The notes below the pieces were generated by a model. That model made no database searches, was not told the DNA's origin, and saw nothing but the letters and a program-made list of their open reading frames with translations. The translations under genes were made by a program, and so were the position numbers. Source: an uncultured Lentisphaeria bacterium (GTDB lineage Bacteria > Verrucomicrobiota > Lentisphaeria > Victivallales > Victivallaceae). Taken from it: a DNA stretch of 64,000 nucleotides. The DNA is taken from positions 21,764 through 85,763 of the forward strand of contig CAIPAT010000270.1 of assembly GCA_903863035.1 (NCBI GenBank). Direction: 5' to 3'. Positions within the stretch are counted from its first letter, which is position 1, and the number at the start of each line of letters is the position of its first letter. Below are positions 61,980-64,000 of this stretch, piece after piece.

Positions 61980-63623
61980 ATGCTGAAGAATATATCACGA
62001 TCATTACAAGACTTGCTTGGCGAAGATTATATCGCTGCGGTGTGCGAAGCCGGTGCTTTTCTGTCCGGACTCAGCGTCGCAGAGCTGAAAGTAATTGTAG
62101 AAGAGAAAGTGGACTTTTATCCTTTGGAATTTCAGCAGCGTCAGGATGAACTGTTACAATATGTCGGGAAGAAAATTTGTTCCGGACTTGGCGTCAGTGT
62201 TTCCGGCGCTCCGACTGCATCTTTTGCGCAGGCACAGCATAATGAAATGGCTCCCGTCGGTGGCGCCGGCGTAATCCGCATTGGTGAGGACGGGCGGGCA
62301 TACTTTATTGGGAAAAGCGAACATTATCATGCATCGCTGGGCCATTCTTTTCCTGGATACCAGCTGCTGGCAAATGCCGCAAAGATCGGGATTTCAAATG
62401 TTACTCACAACAATACGCGCGGTTACATTTCCAGGTTGCTGGAACAGGAACTGATAAGGGTAGCTAACGGTCTGCGGCAGGATGACCGGGATGGACTGGA
62501 AAAAGTTTTGAAGTCGTCAGAACCGCATGTCCTGAACCGTGTGATCAATCTTGAAACTGGCAGTCTGGCTGTTGAAGCCGCGTTGAAAATGATGCTGGCC
62601 CGGTTTTACCGTCTGGACAGGACGTACTCGGAACCTCAATATGCCGGAATAATTCCGGTATTTCTGGTTATGGCAGACAACAATGGCGGCAAAGAAGCTA
62701 ATTATCACGGCACGACGGTGCTGACGCAAGTTTTGCGCGGCATGTGGCCTGATTTTGCAGATACGTTGGAAAAAACAGATATTTTCAGAGTGGAGCCGGT
62801 CAGAATCAATGATGCGGAGCATTTCGCGGAAGTAGTCGGCAGATACGACTCCGGCGAATATAAAATCGCCGGTTTCTTTCATGAACTGGTATTGATGAAT
62901 TACGGTGGGATAAGGCTTACGGAGGATTTTGTCCGGAAAACGCATGCAATCTGTTCAAAACGGGATATCCCGGTCATTGTTGACGAAATTCAGTCCTGCA
63001 TGTGGTCGCCGGAATTGTTCTTATTCAAGGAATATGACTGTCATCCGGATTTTGTCTCTGTCGGTAAAGGTTTTCCCGGCGGCCAGTATCCAGCCTCGAA
63101 GATTTTGACCACTGCGGCTATGGACAGCCTTAATCAGTTCGGCGCACTGGTGACGAACGGGCAGGAGGAACTGGCGTCGCTGGCTTATTTGATCACTATC
63201 GAGTTTGCTGAAGCCAACCAGGAACATACCCGGACTACCGGAAAATACTATCACAACGCAGCTGCGGAACTTGTGGCAAAGTATTCCAGCCTGCTTGATA
63301 AAGTCGAAGGCGAGGCGCACATGACCACGTTATATTTTAAATCCGCCGAATGCGTAATAAAATTTACCAATCGTCTCAACAATGAGTGCTGTATTGACAT
63401 CAGCGCCCAGACTTACAAAGCCGACTGTCCGCCGTCGGCGCTGACGAAACTGCCGTTGATCGCGTCGCGAAAATCCGTGGATTTTGTTATCGGCAAAATG
63501 GATGAGACACTGGCGATGTTAGTGGATGTTTATTCGGCCAGATGCCCGGTCAAGTCAGGAATATTTCGCAGTAGAAATCATAAGCCGGACAAGATACTCC
63601 AATTACAAGTGGAAACAAAATAA
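61980..63623 (+). CDS. Class III PLP-dependent aminotransferase-like protein
   Basis: 547 residues. The PLP-binding aminotransferase class III core: IVDEIQSCMWSPELF (Asp), SVGKGFPGGQYPASKIL (PLP Lys), and NLETGSLAVEAALKMMLARF (phosphate region). It is longer than usual because of a helical N-terminus of about 100 residues. Substrates in the class are omega-amino acids or keto sugars. GAAGGTG precedes the ATG. Its stop overlaps the start of the next gene in TAATG. With a sugar-phosphate-type regulator and a Gfo/Idh/MocA enzyme next to it, amino-sugar metabolism is plausible. Confidence 0.8.
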   Translation: MLKNISRSLQDLLGEDYIAAVCEAGAFLSGLSVAELKVIVEEKVDFYPLEFQQRQDELLQYVGKKICSGLGVSVSGAPTASFAQAQHNEMAPVGGAGVIRIGEDGRAYFIGKSEHYHASLGHSFPGYQLLANAAKIGISNVTHNNTRGYISRLLEQELIRVANGLRQDDRDGLEKVLKSSEPHVLNRVINLETGSLAVEAALKMMLARFYRLDRTYSEPQYAGIIPVFLVMADNNGGKEANYHGTTVLTQVLRGMWPDFADTLEKTDIFRVEPVRINDAEHFAEVVGRYDSGEYKIAGFFHELVLMNYGGIRLTEDFVRKTHAICSKRDIPVIVDEIQSCMWSPELFLFKEYDCHPDFVSVGKGFPGGQYPASKILTTAAMDSLNQFGALVTNGQEELASLAYLITIEFAEANQEHTRTTGKYYHNAAAELVAKYSSLLDKVEGEAHMTTLYFKSAECVIKFTNRLNNECCIDISAQTYKADCPPSALTKLPLIASRKSVDFVIGKMDETLAMLVDVYSARCPVKSGIFRSRNHKPDKILQLQVETK

Positions 63624-64000
63624 TGTTTTGCAGAAAGATCAAATTCGGAATTATTGGTCTGGGGTTGATGGGGCGGGAATTCGCCAGTGCGTCCGCCAGG
63701 TGGTGTCATCTGCCCGATTTGGCGGCACGTCCGGAAATCATCGCTATTTGCGACGTGAACGATACATCTTTTTCCTGGTATCAGAATAATTTTCCCGCCA
63801 TTACCCAGGCAACTACTGATTACACCGCGCTGCTGGCCAATCCGGACGTGGAGGCGGTTTACTGCGCGGTGCCGCATAACCTGCATGAACAGTTATATTG
63901 TGATATCATCCGTTCCGGTAAACACCTGATGGGGGAAAAACCGTTTGGCATCGATAAGCAGGCCAATGACGCAATCAATAAATGTATCCGGCAGCATCCG
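63623..64000 (+). CDS. Gfo/Idh/MocA-family oxidoreductase, cut by window end
   Basis: The first 126 codons are visible. FGIIGLGLMGREFA (Rossmann glycine motif), IAICDVNDTS, YCAVPHNLHEQLYCDIIRSGKHLMGEKPFGID (EKP with the conserved Lys) are typical. The stop of the aminotransferase overlaps the ATG (TAATG), so the two are translationally coupled. The C-terminal domain lies outside the window. Confidence 0.9.
   Translation, partial: MFCRKIKFGIIGLGLMGREFASASARWCHLPDLAARPEIIAICDVNDTSFSWYQNNFPAITQATTDYTALLANPDVEAVYCAVPHNLHEQLYCDIIRSGKHLMGEKPFGIDKQANDAINKCIRQHP

Overview
The window most likely comes from a heterotrophic bacterium of the PVC superphylum, probably Lentisphaerota (Victivallis-like). 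This is inferred from gene content, not from a marker gene, as no rRNA or tRNA was seen. Indicators are four pseudopilin-like genes with the [21 protein letters not shown] prepilin motif, two DUF4838 proteins, a member of a small protein family I associate with Verrucomicrobia/Planctomycetes/Lentisphaerae, and dense glycoside hydrolase content. Long-chain carbohydrate use dominates the first 42 kb; the last 20 kb is mixed housekeeping, regulatory and amino-acid genes.

Layout. (A) 1.1-6.8 kb, plus strand: LacI-type regulator, pseudopilin, secreted clan GH-A hydrolase, small secreted protein, cytoplasmic alpha/alpha-toroid protein; then a decayed DapA-family gene and an SGNH hydrolase with a damaged 5' side. 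(B) 8.2-16.6 kb, plus strand: FadR-type regulator under a consensus promoter with a 17-bp palindrome, FAD oxidoreductase, sugar epimerase-like TIM barrel, propeller-like protein, HpcH/HpaI aldolase, GH5-SGNH fusion, pseudopilin. (C) 29.5-16.7 kb, minus strand: pseudopilin, sialidase-like protein, LamG hydrolase, Gfo/Idh/MocA, SDR, aldo-keto reductase, HpcH/HpaI aldolase, D-2-hydroxyacid dehydrogenase, esterase, an esterase remnant and a DUF4838 protein; a divergent GntR regulator at 29.8 kb has four TTTTATAAAA palindromes upstream. (D) 30.9-42.0 kb: ferredoxin-fused aldo-keto reductase, AraC regulator divergent from a GH31, pseudopilin, secreted DUF4838 and GH95 run.

(E) 42.1-50.9 kb: two tandem small secreted paralogues, an Lrp/AsnC regulator, a 30-unit heptamer array, a palindromic MITE-like element, an ornithine-racemase/arginase fusion whose arginase half has lost its metal ligands, an EamA exporter, a secreted class II glutamine amidotransferase with its nucleophilic Cys placed at the predicted signal-peptide cleavage site, and a DUF2157/GDYXXLXY membrane pair. 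(F) 50.9-64 kb: a MetH-activation-domain protein, Fe-type alcohol dehydrogenase, LeuC-LeuD, a PQQ-propeller protein, an M16 protease with a PVC-type partner, Rex, a hairpin-rich element, an antitoxin with a truncated VapC, and a DeoR regulator divergent from a class III aminotransferase and a Gfo/Idh/MocA oxidoreductase cut by the window end.

How the genes work together (inference): each carbohydrate locus couples one regulator, one pseudopilin, one or more extracytoplasmic hydrolases or binding proteins, and cytoplasmic oxidoreductase/aldolase enzymes suited to non-phosphorylated acidic or deoxy sugars. No sugar transporter is visible in the window; the only recognisable transporter is the EamA protein.
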